DNA of 64,000 bases, taken from contig NZ_BBQT01000005.1 in assembly GCF_001570625.1 (NCBI RefSeq), positions 107,810 to 171,809 of the forward strand, in the 5' to 3' direction. Source of the DNA: Syntrophomonas wolfei subsp. methylbutyratica (lineage in GTDB: Bacteria; Bacillota; Syntrophomonadia; Syntrophomonadales; Syntrophomonadaceae). The notes under the pieces were generated by a model. The model was given only the letters and a program-made list of their open reading frames with translations. It had not been told where the DNA came from and ran no database searches. Each line of letters opens with the position of its first letter. Position 1 is the stretch's first letter. The translations under genes and the position numbers were made by a program. Shown here one piece after another: positions 8,938 to 18,307 of this stretch.

Positions 8938-9837
8938 ATGTATTCTGAGTTATTTAACATTTTGCCCCCGGAAAGAATAAGAATTAATGAACCCATGAAA
9001 AAGCATAGCAGTTTTAAAATTGGTGGACCGGTAGATATAATGGTCTTGCCGGAGAGCATTGAAGAAATTCAAAGGATTTTACACTATTGCCGCAAACAGG
9101 ACATACCTTGTTTTGTCTTTGGCCTGGGCAGCAACCTTCTGGTCAGAGACAAGGGAATAAGGGGATTGGCCATAAAAGTGGGGAATAACCTCAAAAATAT
9201 TTCTATCTGTAATGATACCATCTTTGCTGAGGCCGGGGTCAGGCTTGCGGAGCTATCCCAGGCGGCTGCCGACTACAGCCTCAGTGGTCTGGAATTTGCT
9301 GAAGGCATACCGGGAAGCCTGGGGGGAGCAGTGGTAATGAATGCCGGTGCCTACGGCGGGGAAATGAAAGATGTTTTAAAGGAAGTCAGGGCAATTACTC
9401 CTGCCGGAAAATTGTCCAGCTTTAAGCCGGAAGAAATGAAACTGAGCTATCGGGGAAGCATTTTTCAGGAAGAAGAACTGATTGTGGTTTCAGCCCTTAT
9501 GCAATTGAAAAAGGAAAGGGCAGAGGATATCAGAGCCAGGATGCAGGACTTTGCCAAACGCCGCCGTCAAAAACAGCCCCTGGAATACCCTAGTGCGGGC
9601 AGTACTTTTCGGCGTCCTGCAGGATTCTTTGTGGGACCGATGATTGAAGGGATGGGGCTTAAAGGTTTAAAAGTTGGCGGAGCTGAGGTTTCCCGCAAGC
9701 ATGCCGGATTTATCATTAATAGCGGTAATGCTACCGCCAGCGAGGTGTTGGAATTAATTGCGATAGTTAAGGCTAAAGCCAAAGAGCAGTATGGAATAGA
9801 GCTGGAGACAGAAATCAAGGTAATTGGAGAAGAATAA
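8938..9837 (+). CDS. murB: UDP-N-acetylenolpyruvoylglucosamine reductase
   Basis: NADPH- and FAD-dependent second step of UDP-MurNAc synthesis for peptidoglycan. The 299-residue protein fits the short type II MurB of Gram-positives. Visible motifs are KKHSSFKIGGPVD, GLGSNLLVRDKGIRG, EGIPGSLGGAVVMNAGAYGGE, SYRGSIF, the catalytic serine in YPSAGSTFRRP, and GGAEVSRKHAGFIIN. The start ATG has AAAAGGAG upstream. The radical SAM gene follows after 8 bp, so the two are probably co-transcribed, although their functions look unrelated. Identity is secure. Confidence 0.96.
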   Translation: MYSELFNILPPERIRINEPMKKHSSFKIGGPVDIMVLPESIEEIQRILHYCRKQDIPCFVFGLGSNLLVRDKGIRGLAIKVGNNLKNISICNDTIFAEAGVRLAELSQAAADYSLSGLEFAEGIPGSLGGAVVMNAGAYGGEMKDVLKEVRAITPAGKLSSFKPEEMKLSYRGSIFQEEELIVVSALMQLKKERAEDIRARMQDFAKRRRQKQPLEYPSAGSTFRRPAGFFVGPMIEGMGLKGLKVGGAEVSRKHAGFIINSGNATASEVLELIAIVKAKAKEQYGIELETEIKVIGEE

Positions 9838-9845
9838 AAAATACT

Positions 9846-11603
9846 ATGAAGCTGTTATTAACCACCCTCAATGCCAAATATATTCACTCAAGTCTCGCCC
9901 TGGCCTACCTTCAAGCGGTTGCCGCTGATGGCAGCTGGGAGACTAGAGTACGCGAGTTTACTATAAACGAAAAGAACGAGTACATTATGGCGGAGATATT
10001 TCGCGAGCAGCCGGATGTGCTCGCTTTTTCCGTTTATATATGGAATGTTGGCGCCATCTTGGAAATCTGTCGCGAATACAAGAAGGTAGCTCCACAAAGC
10101 TATATTATTCTGGGCGGACCGGAAGTAAGTTATAATGCTTTAACTGTTTTGGAGGAAAATGAAAGCATTGATTGCATAATACGCGGGGAAGGGGAGGAGA
10201 GCTTAAAGGAAGTCCTGGAGAGTATCGCCGGAACCAAATCCCGGGCAGCAATAAAGGGTATAAGCTACCGAAATGGGCCGTCAATTCTCGATAATCCCGA
10301 TAGGGAACTGATAGCTGACCTGGCTATTATTCCTTTTCCTTACCAGGACCAGCTGGACTCCTACCACAAGCGTATTTTGTATTACGAGACCTCCCGGGGT
10401 TGCCCCTATAATTGCAGTTACTGCCTATCCTCAACCATCAAGGGGGTGCGTTTTTTTCCCCTGCAGAGAGTAAAAGAGGATCTGGCAAAGCTAATTCACG
10501 CCGGGGTAGAGGAAGTAAAATTTGTTGATCGGACTTTTAATGCCGATGAAAGGCGGGCCCGGGAAATCATGGAGTTTATTATTTCCCAGCAGGGGAATAC
10601 CCGCTTTCATTGCGAGATAACTGCGGAATATCTATCCCCTGAATTCATCTCCTTCCTGGCTACCGTGCCAGCAGATTTATTTAAATTTGAAATCGGCATT
10701 CAGTCTACCTGCCCGGAAAGCCTGGCAGCGGTAAGGCGGAATAGCAACTGGACACGCTTGAGGACTAATATTGAAAGGCTGCAAGCTGCCGCTAATATCC
10801 ACCTGCACCTCGATCTTATTGCCGGTCTGCCTTACGAAAGCTTTAAGCGTTTTGGCCGTTCTTTCAATGATGTGTTCTCTTTACACCCGGATGCAATTCA
10901 GCTGGGTTTCCTTAAGCTCTTGAAAGGTTCGCAGATACGGGCTGCTGCCAGGGAACATGGATATCTGTTTCAGGACAATCCCCCCTACCAGTTGCTGGCT
11001 AATCATTATCTCGACTACAATGATATACTGCAGTTAAAACAAATAGAGAACCTGCTGGATCGTTATTACAATTCAGGCAAGATGCGTTTTACGCTGGATT
11101 TTATCGTACAACAGATCTATCAGGGTGACGCTTTTAATTTCCTGGCTGCTTTCGCCTCTTATTGGCAGGAACAGGGGTACTTTGCCTGCTCTCACCGCCA
11201 GGAAGCGGAGTACAATTTTCTGCTGGATTTTATTAAGAGCAATTTTGTTGAGTTTCAGGAAACAGTCAACGAACTCCTAAAATACGATTATCTCTGGAAT
11301 CAGCAATCATCTAATCTACCCTCCCAATTGAACAGGTATAACCCGGAAAACACGAGCCAAATTCTCTACACCTTGATAAAAGACCGGGATTTTGTGCAGT
11401 CAAATCTACCTCCATATGCAAGCAGAAAAAGCAACCGGGAATTGCGCAGGCTGCTGCATCTCGAATTTTTCAAAACCGACCTGATTACGGGAATACGCTC
11501 TTCCCAGCTTGTCCCTTATCTTTTTCTCTATAATCCCCGCCGGAAAAAAGCAGAAGAGTTGATAAAGGTGCCAGGCACCTTTATCAACTCTGACATAAAT
11601 TAA
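9846..11603 (+). CDS. B12-binding radical SAM protein (DUF4080 type)
   Basis: A 585-residue protein with an N-terminal cobalamin-binding-like domain (MKLLLTTLNAKYIHSSLALAYL; GGPEVSYN near residue 95), a radical SAM core with the [4Fe-4S] ligands in CPYNCSYC near residue 187, and a C-terminal DUF4080-like region. Family members are found widely in clostridia but their substrate is unknown. The LTTLNAKY start is typical. It lies 8 bp after murB. The last codons run through a large perfect palindrome (11555-11591), so the C-terminal residues KVPGTFINS may have been added by insertion of a repeat. No function beyond radical chemistry is claimed. Confidence 0.85.
   Translation: MKLLLTTLNAKYIHSSLALAYLQAVAADGSWETRVREFTINEKNEYIMAEIFREQPDVLAFSVYIWNVGAILEICREYKKVAPQSYIILGGPEVSYNALTVLEENESIDCIIRGEGEESLKEVLESIAGTKSRAAIKGISYRNGPSILDNPDRELIADLAIIPFPYQDQLDSYHKRILYYETSRGCPYNCSYCLSSTIKGVRFFPLQRVKEDLAKLIHAGVEEVKFVDRTFNADERRAREIMEFIISQQGNTRFHCEITAEYLSPEFISFLATVPADLFKFEIGIQSTCPESLAAVRRNSNWTRLRTNIERLQAAANIHLHLDLIAGLPYESFKRFGRSFNDVFSLHPDAIQLGFLKLLKGSQIRAAAREHGYLFQDNPPYQLLANHYLDYNDILQLKQIENLLDRYYNSGKMRFTLDFIVQQIYQGDAFNFLAAFASYWQEQGYFACSHRQEAEYNFLLDFIKSNFVEFQETVNELLKYDYLWNQQSSNLPSQLNRYNPENTSQILYTLIKDRDFVQSNLPPYASRKSNRELRRLLHLEFFKTDLITGIRSSQLVPYLFLYNPRRKKAEELIKVPGTFINSDIN
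11555..11591. terminator. 37-nt near-perfect palindrome, probable bidirectional terminator
   Basis: AGAGTTGATAAAGGTGCC (11555-11572) and its exact inverse (11574-11591) flank a single base. It lies between the convergent radical SAM and hydA genes, inside the last codons of the former. There is no T run on either side, so termination is an inference from position; it may be a dispersed repeat, as related GGCACCTT words recur near 19024. Confidence 0.55.
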
Positions 11604-11617
11604 TTATTGTTTTTAAA

Positions 11618-13342
11618 TTATAAGAATTTTTTGTTCTTGGGATGATAATGCGTATGCAGGAGTTCATGGGATTTATGTCCCAGAGGTTCATGCAGGAACT
11701 CCTCGTAAAGGGTTTTGACTTCCGGATTGTCGTGTGATTTTCTCAAGGGCAATCCTTCATCTTCCGCATAAATAGCCTCTATGCGTTCCACCCGTTTGAC
11801 ATTGGCTTTGGTGATGGGCTGACCGCCGCCGCCAATACAACCGCCGGGACAAGCCATGATTTCAATGAAATGATAAGGCGACTCGCCTGCTCTAACCTGC
11901 TCCATCAGTTTGCGGGCATTGGCCAGTCCATTGGCGATTGCTACTTTAACTACCGTACCATCCAAATCTACAGCGGCTTCCTTAATACCGGTTATACCGC
12001 GGGTAGCGGCAAAATTTACATCTTCCAGGGTCTTTCCGGTTACTACCTCATAAACGGTACGCAGGGCCGCTTCCATAACCCCGCCGGAAGCGCCAAAGAT
12101 TACGGCGGCACCGGTGTATTTACCCATCCAGGAATCGAAATCGGAGGCGGGCAGCTTGCTGAAATCCAGCCCGCTCATACGGAATAGCCGCCCGATTTCA
12201 CGGGTGGTCAACACCAGGTCAACATCCTGATAGCCGCTATCGTTCATCTCCGGCCGGGCTGCCTCAAACTTCTTGGCTACACAGGGCATAATGGATACCG
12301 AATAAATCTTGGAGGGGTCAATACCCATCTTCTCGGCCCAGTAGGTCTTGGCCAGAGCTCCAAACATTTGTTGTGGAGACTTGCAGGTGGAAAGGTTGTC
12401 CAACAAATCCGGATAGAAGGTTTCGCAGAAGTTGATCCAGCCGGGACTGCAGGAAGTGAACATGGGCAGAGTCCCGCCTTCCTTCAAACGCTTCAATAGT
12501 TCGTTGCCTTCTTCCAAAATAGTAAGGTCAGCGGAAAAGTTGGTGTGCAGAACATAATCAAAACCGATTTGCCTTAGTCCCTGTACAAAGGTTCCCATCG
12601 GCATTTCACCGGTCATCATGCCTATTTCTTCAGCAATAGCCACTCTGACTGCAGGTGCTATCTGGGTTATCACCACTTTGTCGGGATTAGCTACTGCAGC
12701 CAGGAATTCATCAATCTGTTCTCTTTCGCCGATGGCGCCAACCGGGCAGGCATGGATACATTGTCCACACATTACGCAAGGACTGTCAATCAAGGCTTTA
12801 CCCAGGGTGGGAACCACCATAGAATTATAGCCGCGTCCTTCCAGACCCAGGGCATTTACGCTCTGGACAACGGAACAGGCTTCGATGCAACGGCGACAAA
12901 GTATGCATTTATCCTGATCCCGGAATAGGGCGGGAGTGGAAAAGTCTTTGGCAAATCCCCGTACCTTGTATTCAAAAGGATTCTCTCTTATGCAGTATTC
13001 CTGGGCCAGGTCCTGCAGTTCGCAATTGCCGTTTCTTATACAATTCAGGCAGTCCTGCGGGTGATTGGATAATATCAATTCCAGTATGGTTTTTCTGGCT
13101 TCTAAAACCTTCGGGGTTCTGGTTTTTACGACCATTCCTTCAAAAACGGGCATGGCGCAGGCCGCTTGCAGCAACCGGTTGCCTTCTACTTCACATACAC
13201 ATACTCTGCAGTTGGCTTTAATCGACTGGTCAGGATGAAAACACAGGGTAGGTATTTTAATGCCGACTTCACTAGCTGCCTGCAGGATGGTAGAGCCCTC
13301 AGGAACGGATACTTTAATTCCGTCTATTGTCAGGTTAACCAT
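11618..13342 (-). CDS. hydA: NADH-linked [FeFe] hydrogenase catalytic subunit
   Basis: Reduces protons to H2 in the cytoplasm. The 574-residue chain has an N-terminal [2Fe-2S] domain (CRVCVCEVEG), a His-Cys3 [4Fe-4S] motif (HPQDCLNCIRNGNCEL), two further [4Fe-4S] motifs (CILCRRCIEAC; CVMCGQCIHACP) and the H-cluster domain with L1 TSCSPGW, L2 MPCVAKKFE and L3 MACPGGCIGGGG. All four H-cluster cysteines are present. hydB and hydC follow the reverse order upstream (hydC-hydB-hydA transcription). The homologous Hyd1ABC of Syntrophomonas wolfei is reported to be an NADH-dependent, ferredoxin-independent enzyme; this trio has the same reduced subunit layout. Confidence 0.95.
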   Translation of the reverse strand: MVNLTIDGIKVSVPEGSTILQAASEVGIKIPTLCFHPDQSIKANCRVCVCEVEGNRLLQAACAMPVFEGMVVKTRTPKVLEARKTILELILSNHPQDCLNCIRNGNCELQDLAQEYCIRENPFEYKVRGFAKDFSTPALFRDQDKCILCRRCIEACSVVQSVNALGLEGRGYNSMVVPTLGKALIDSPCVMCGQCIHACPVGAIGEREQIDEFLAAVANPDKVVITQIAPAVRVAIAEEIGMMTGEMPMGTFVQGLRQIGFDYVLHTNFSADLTILEEGNELLKRLKEGGTLPMFTSCSPGWINFCETFYPDLLDNLSTCKSPQQMFGALAKTYWAEKMGIDPSKIYSVSIMPCVAKKFEAARPEMNDSGYQDVDLVLTTREIGRLFRMSGLDFSKLPASDFDSWMGKYTGAAVIFGASGGVMEAALRTVYEVVTGKTLEDVNFAATRGITGIKEAAVDLDGTVVKVAIANGLANARKLMEQVRAGESPYHFIEIMACPGGCIGGGGQPITKANVKRVERIEAIYAEDEGLPLRKSHDNPEVKTLYEEFLHEPLGHKSHELLHTHYHPKNKKFL

Positions 13343-13366
13343 TCATATTCCCTCCTTTGCTCTTTC

Positions 13367-14590
13367 CTACACGAATTTAGCTTCGTAGTCGGCTTTGAAG
13401 TGCTTGATGGTGGTCAATACCGGAGCAGGGGCGGCCTGACCCAGGCCGCAGAGACACGAATAGGACATTACTGTACCTAACTTCTCCAGCAAAGCAACAT
13501 CCTTGTTCGAGCCGCGTCCTTCGTTAATCTTTTCCATTAGTTCTGCGGTTCTGGCGGTGCCTTCGCGGCAGGGCGCACATTTTCCGCAGGATTCATGTTC
13601 AAAAAAGCCTGCTATCCTGGTGGCTACATCCACAATGTCCCGGCTCTCGTCAATAACGAAAGTAGCCCCGGAGCCTAAGGTAGCTCCTATAGCGGACATG
13701 GAGTCGAAAGCCACCGGGGTATCCAATAAGGCTTCAGGGATGAAAGCGCCTGAAGTTCCGCCGATTTGCACCGCTTTGAATTTTTTGCCGCCGGGGATAC
13801 CTCCGCCAAATTGGAAGACTATCTCCCTGATAGTGGTGCTGGTAGGAACCTCGAAAAAGGTTCTGTTGTTGATATCGCCGGTCAGGGTAAAGACTTTGGT
13901 TCCCGGATAGGCAGGATTGCCAATACCGGCATACCAATCGGCTCCCTTTTCAATTATGACGGGAATGTTGGCGAAGGTCTCAACATTATTGACGATAGTG
14001 GGTTTGGACCATAGTCCTTCAGAAGGTGGATAGGGGGGTTTAAAGCGAGGTTCACCGCGTTTGCCTTCAATGGATTCGATAAGAGCGGTCTCTTCACCGC
14101 AAACATATGCTCCGGCTCCGCTTCTAACTTCGATATCAAAATCCTTTACCAATCCCTTTTCTTTAGCCTGGTTAATCGCAGTATTTAGGGTACTTACCAG
14201 GAAAGGGTATTCTCCTCTAAGATATATATAACCCTGGGTCGCTCCAATAGCATAAGCACAAATAGCCATTCCTTCAATTAAAGTGTGCGGGTCGTTTTCC
14301 ATGATCAAACGGTCTTTGTAAGTACCTGGCTCGCCTTCATCAGCATTACATATGACATATTTCTGCTCAGCCTGTGCGCCAGCGGCAAAAGACCACTTCA
14401 TTCCACAATTAAAACCAGCACCACCGCGGCCCCGTAGATTGGATTTCTTAACTTCGGCAATGAGATCTGCGGTATTCATAGCACGAGCTTTTTCCAGGGA
14501 CTTATAGCCGCCCTGAGCCAAATAGTCATCGATCTTCAGGGGGTCGATCTTACCGTAGTTCCGCAGCACTATACGCATTTCTTCGGCCAT
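13367..14590 (-). CDS. hydB: NuoF-like FMN/NADH subunit of the [FeFe] hydrogenase
   Basis: Oxidises NADH and passes electrons to HydA. The 407 residues contain the FMN/NAD site GRGGAGFNCGMKWSF, NADEGEPGTYKDR, the GAGAYVCGEETALI loop and the [4Fe-4S] ligands ESCGKCAPCREG plus a distal cysteine in LCGLGQAAP. It lacks the N-terminal thioredoxin-like and C-terminal ferredoxin domains found in the longer HydB of bifurcating hydrogenases. That truncation is the normal form in the Syntrophomonas enzyme and fits simple NADH-driven H2 production. A close paralogue lies at 19193-20416. Confidence 0.93.
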   Translation of the reverse strand: MAEEMRIVLRNYGKIDPLKIDDYLAQGGYKSLEKARAMNTADLIAEVKKSNLRGRGGAGFNCGMKWSFAAGAQAEQKYVICNADEGEPGTYKDRLIMENDPHTLIEGMAICAYAIGATQGYIYLRGEYPFLVSTLNTAINQAKEKGLVKDFDIEVRSGAGAYVCGEETALIESIEGKRGEPRFKPPYPPSEGLWSKPTIVNNVETFANIPVIIEKGADWYAGIGNPAYPGTKVFTLTGDINNRTFFEVPTSTTIREIVFQFGGGIPGGKKFKAVQIGGTSGAFIPEALLDTPVAFDSMSAIGATLGSGATFVIDESRDIVDVATRIAGFFEHESCGKCAPCREGTARTAELMEKINEGRGSNKDVALLEKLGTVMSYSCLCGLGQAAPAPVLTTIKHFKADYEAKFV

Positions 14591-14650
14591 TCGTATGCCT
14601 CCTTTCTGTATTCTTTAATAACCCCAACTAAAGTTCTTTGAGGTCCCGCT

Positions 14651-15094
14651 TTATTTATATTCCGCAATAATGGCCGGGATTTGTGCTGGACTTACATCCA
14701 GGTAAGGCTTACCGTTGATGGTGATGACCGGTGTAGCCTGGCATTGCCCAACACACTCGGTGAATTCCAGAGCAAATTTTCCATCGGCCGTACTTTCTCC
14801 CATCTTGATTCCGAGTTCTCTTTCCAGGGCTGCTACAACATCTGCTGCTCCAGCTACATGACAGGGAGCACTTTCACAAATTCTAACAACATTCTTACCT
14901 CTAGCTTCGACCGAAAACATAGAGTAAAAAGTAGCTATACCATAGGCTTCAGCAGTTGATAGTTTGAATACACGAGCAGCTTCAGCTATGGCTTCCTCCG
15001 GCAGGTAACTGAATTCTCTCAATAGCGCATGGTAAGCTTCAATGATTCCCCCTACTTTTCCATCGTACCGGGCAATTATTTCCTTGTAGTCCAT
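14651..15094 (-). CDS. hydC: NuoE-like [2Fe-2S] subunit of the [FeFe] hydrogenase
   Basis: Thioredoxin-fold electron carrier of 147 residues. The [2Fe-2S] ligands are in CESAPCHVAGA and CVGQCQATP. The open frame reaches 15214, but the true start is ATG 15094: it is preceded by GGAGG, and the resulting MDYKEII start aligns with the paralogue at 20446-20892. It is the first gene of hydC-hydB-hydA and probably forms the NADH module with HydB. Confidence 0.92.
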   Translation of the reverse strand: MDYKEIIARYDGKVGGIIEAYHALLREFSYLPEEAIAEAARVFKLSTAEAYGIATFYSMFSVEARGKNVVRICESAPCHVAGAADVVAALERELGIKMGESTADGKFALEFTECVGQCQATPVITINGKPYLDVSPAQIPAIIAEYK

Positions 15095-15440
15095 CCTCCA
15101 ATACCTCCTTCCTTTGTTTATTTGGTTTTGTAGCAACTGCCATAGAGCTACTAGTCCACACTTATGCTTAACATAATATAATACTGAACAAATAGAAAGT
15201 TCAAAATTTCTCAAATTAGCAGAATTTTTTGGGATTTATTAGTGAATGGTTCGTTTTATTCCTTTTTCATTAGTTTCTTATTTATCTGGATGGTCTATAC
15301 TAAAGAATGAGTCAAGGGAAGGTTCTGTGAAGCAAGTTTTGGATTCAAATAGAGTTATTGGTAAATATTTGGGACTAGATAATTTTAGGGCAAGCTCCAT
15401 GCTTGCCCTACATTGAAGTCATGTTTAAATATTTAAGGAT
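15095..15440. other. Divergent-free gap between hydC and hydE with a hairpin
   Basis: This should hold the hydCBA promoter (AT-rich, around 15165-15200 on the minus strand, no clear -35/-10 pair chosen). AGGGCAAGC (15387-15395) pairs perfectly with GCTTGCCCT (15401-15409), a likely weak hydE terminator without a T run. Confidence 0.45.
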
Positions 15441-16496
15441 TTAACCCTGCTTCAGTTCCTCCCGGCGCTGGAAATAATGGGGGGAGTCGCCCCATTTCCA
15501 ATAACCCAGCTTAAACCCGCCGGCCTCAACCTCCGCTGTTATTTCTTCCATACTCTTCTGCTCTTTATTATCGTAGAGAGAATAATCACTTCGTTTTTCT
15601 TCCGGGGTGAGTACCGGCATTATTATATTGGCACCGGCCATTAACCCCCATCTCAGTCCGAGCGGATTAATGCTCTGCAAAGCGGTGGAAGCCACCATAT
15701 TAATATCCGGCATGGCCAGGCGGGCCAGGGCCAGCATTTTGAGGGTCAGGGTAAAGACATCCCGCTCGTGCCTATCCGGAACCCGCGCCAGGGGAGTATC
15801 GGAATGGGGGATATAGGGACCCAAACCCAGCATATCAATATCCCTTTTTTGAAAAAAGGTCAGGTCTTGAGCCAGCTGTTCATTGCTCTGTCCGGGCAGT
15901 CCCACCATAATCCCCGTCCCCACCTGGTAGCCGATATCCTTCAAGGCGTCCAAGCATTCCAACCGTCTATCATAAAGCTGGGAGGGAGGATGTATTTTTT
16001 TAAACAAGACGGGGTCGGAAGTTTCGATACGCAAGAGGTAACGATGAGCACCTGCCTGCCAAAGTTGCAGGTATTGCTGGTAGCTTAATTCGCCAACACT
16101 CAATGTAACCCCCAGGCTCTGATGGCTCCGCTGTTTGCTGCTGAGAATAATTTTCTCGACTATAGCCGCTAAAAAATCTACCTGCTCCTGGCTGTCTATC
16201 TCCCCCGACTGCAGGGCAATGGATTGAAAGCCCATGTTGTAAGCCATCATAGCCAATTCTATTATTATTTCCTCATCAAGCCGGTAACGATGGATTTTTT
16301 CGTTGCTTTTCCTCAATCCGCAGTAGAGGCAGTTGCGCGGGCAATAGTTGGAAAATTCGATAAGTCCACGCAGGTATACCTCCTTTCCCAGCTGTTTAAT
16401 TCGGGTATTATGGGCCGCTTGCAGCAGGGAATTAAGGATTTCCGGCTCATTGCTGTTTAGGATTTCAACTATTTCTTGTTCCCGGTAAGGGTTCAT
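15441..16496 (-). CDS. hydE: [FeFe] hydrogenase maturase HydE (radical SAM)
   Basis: Helps build the azadithiolate-bearing diiron unit of the H-cluster. The 351-residue radical SAM protein has the cluster motif FSNYCPRNCLYCGLRKSN near residue 65, and BATS-domain-like C-terminal sequence. The open frame extends to 16523; ATG 16496 with AAGGAG ten bases upstream is the better start. Even so the gene overlaps the preceding small ORF by about 32 bp, so the two are translationally coupled. HydG lies immediately before that ORF. HydF, the scaffold GTPase, is not in the window. Confidence 0.93.
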   Translation of the reverse strand: MNPYREQEIVEILNSNEPEILNSLLQAAHNTRIKQLGKEVYLRGLIEFSNYCPRNCLYCGLRKSNEKIHRYRLDEEIIIELAMMAYNMGFQSIALQSGEIDSQEQVDFLAAIVEKIILSSKQRSHQSLGVTLSVGELSYQQYLQLWQAGAHRYLLRIETSDPVLFKKIHPPSQLYDRRLECLDALKDIGYQVGTGIMVGLPGQSNEQLAQDLTFFQKRDIDMLGLGPYIPHSDTPLARVPDRHERDVFTLTLKMLALARLAMPDINMVASTALQSINPLGLRWGLMAGANIIMPVLTPEEKRSDYSLYDNKEQKSMEEITAEVEAGGFKLGYWKWGDSPHYFQRREELKQG

Positions 16497-16809
16497 CTTC
16501 AAAACACTCCTTGAGGATAGCAATCAATTGTTGCAAATCAGCCGGGGGAAGCGAATGGGCGTTGTCTATCAATAGTCCATATTTATCATTCAGCTTTACG
16601 CGCAATGGCTTTAAAGATAAATCAGCAAAATTTCCCAGCAGATGAGCCCATCTGCTGCCATAAATCCTGGCCCAACGTATTCTTATTTGGGGATAAATAC
16701 GCAATATCTGATTATCGCAAAAACGAAGGTATTCCTCACCGTCTTTTTCCGGGTACCGGTCAAGAATGCTCTTAAATTCTTCTAAGGATTCCTGCACTTT
16801 TTTCACCAC
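16465..16809 (-). CDS. Small protein of unknown function between hydG and hydE
   Basis: A 114-residue basic and aromatic-rich protein with no family I recognise. It has a central IRIRWARIYGSRWAHLLG segment rich in Arg and Trp, and no cysteine cluster, signal peptide or membrane helix. It starts at a GTG (16809, or the next GTG at 16806), only 11 bp after hydG ends, and its 3' end overlaps the start of hydE. The tight packing between two H-cluster maturases suggests a link to hydrogenase assembly, but this is position only. Confidence 0.7.
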   Translation of the reverse strand: MVKKVQESLEEFKSILDRYPEKDGEEYLRFCDNQILRIYPQIRIRWARIYGSRWAHLLGNFADLSLKPLRVKLNDKYGLLIDNAHSLPPADLQQLIAILKECFEDEPLPGTRNS

Positions 16810-16820
16810 CTAAGCCTGAA

Positions 16821-18284
16821 TTAGAGGAACAAATCCCTCTCTCCATTCTTGATACGTTCCAACATTTCCACTACCGTAGCTCTCACTTGTTCATTGGGAA
16901 GGGCCGCCAGTTCCTTATCAATTAAATAGGAAGCCGCCTCTTTGGTTTCTTCACTGGCATAATCTAAAAGATATTCTTTGAAGGTCAAAATGGCGTTGGG
17001 CATACAAAGATTATGGATTTTACCTTTCTTGGCTATTCCCATAAAGCAGCCGCCGGTACGACCACAACGATAATCGGCCGTGCAAAAGGAAGTGATAAAA
17101 CCGAGCCTGGCCATGTCCCGGATGGCTTCGTCCAGGCTGCGGTTATCGCCCAGAATAAACTGCTGCCGTTGATAGTCCACAGCATCTTCAGTATAGCTTC
17201 CCACACCTATATTGGAACCGGCATCTATCTGGCTGCAGCCCACCTGAATGACCTCATTGCGAATCTCCGCATTTTCGCGGGCGGTCAATATCATTCCGGT
17301 GTAGGGAACAGAAAGACGAATAACCGTAACCAGTTTTTTGAAGGTCTTATCATCCACATAATAGCTGTTGTTTTGCAGAAATGGGGTATTCAAAGCAGGT
17401 TGCAGGCGGGGGAAAGATATAGTATGGGGTCCAACCCCAGCAAATTTTTCTTCCAGATCGATGGTATGCATTAAGAGTCCCATTACTTCAAACTTCCAGT
17501 CATACAAGCCGAAAAGGGCTCCAATACCCACATCATCCACTCCGGCATCCATAGCCCGGTGCAGGGCATAGAGACGCCAACCGTAATCCGCTTTTAAGCC
17601 ACGGGGATGAAGCTTTTTGTAGGACGGATAGTGGTAGGTTTCCTGGAAGACCTGAAAGGTGCCGATACCTACTTCTTTTAATATACGGAGATCTTCAATG
17701 GACATGGGTGCAGCATTAACATTGACCCGGCGAATTTCACCATTTCCTTCTTTGGTGGCATAGGCAGTTCTCAGGGTGTCGGCAATATAGTTGACATCAG
17801 ATTTGGGATGTTCTCCATAAACCATGATTAAGCGTTTGTGGCCTTTGCCTATCAGAGCTTTAACTTCTGCGCTTAATTCCGAGGCATTCATTCTTTTTCT
17901 GATGGTTTCCCGGTTATCGCAGCGAAAACCACAATACACACAGTTATTTACACAATAGTTGCTGACATAAAGCGGTGCAAAAAAAACAATCCTTCTTCCA
18001 TAGACCTTATGTTTAATCTGTAGACCGGTAGCATACATTTCCTCCCAGAGCTCTTCATCAGTGCAATTAAGCAGGGCGGCCGTTTCCGCCGGTTCCAGAC
18101 GGTTCAGCTCTAGGGCTTTGGCCATGATTTCTCGAATTTGCTGCTTTTCCGGCTGTTTGTTAGCCATCAGGGTTTCCTGGATAAAGCCTTCGTCAATAAA
18201 GCTTTTCCCATTATTCTTGTACTTTTCAATCTGCTCCGGCTTAATAACATTATCGATCCACCGGTTAAGTGATACCGCTTCCAT
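16821..18284 (-). CDS. hydG: [FeFe] hydrogenase maturase HydG (tyrosine lyase)
   Basis: Radical SAM enzyme that cleaves tyrosine to give the CO and CN ligands of the H-cluster. At 487 residues it is of normal length. The radical SAM motif is in YVSNYCVNNCVYCGFRC (near residue 95), followed by the ThiH-like core (FQETYHYPSYKKLHPRG; GVGPHTISFPRLQPA). The C-terminal cysteines CTADYRCGRTGGCFMG hold the second cluster with the dangler iron. The start ATG has AAGGAGGAG upstream. It leads the operon hydG - small ORF - hydE. A MITE copy begins 24 bp before the start codon and may have replaced or carried the original promoter. Confidence 0.95.
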   Translation of the reverse strand: MEAVSLNRWIDNVIKPEQIEKYKNNGKSFIDEGFIQETLMANKQPEKQQIREIMAKALELNRLEPAETAALLNCTDEELWEEMYATGLQIKHKVYGRRIVFFAPLYVSNYCVNNCVYCGFRCDNRETIRKRMNASELSAEVKALIGKGHKRLIMVYGEHPKSDVNYIADTLRTAYATKEGNGEIRRVNVNAAPMSIEDLRILKEVGIGTFQVFQETYHYPSYKKLHPRGLKADYGWRLYALHRAMDAGVDDVGIGALFGLYDWKFEVMGLLMHTIDLEEKFAGVGPHTISFPRLQPALNTPFLQNNSYYVDDKTFKKLVTVIRLSVPYTGMILTARENAEIRNEVIQVGCSQIDAGSNIGVGSYTEDAVDYQRQQFILGDNRSLDEAIRDMARLGFITSFCTADYRCGRTGGCFMGIAKKGKIHNLCMPNAILTFKEYLLDYASEETKEAASYLIDKELAALPNEQVRATVVEMLERIKNGERDLFL

Positions 18285-18307
18285 ACTAATTCTCCTCCTT
18301 TTAACTT

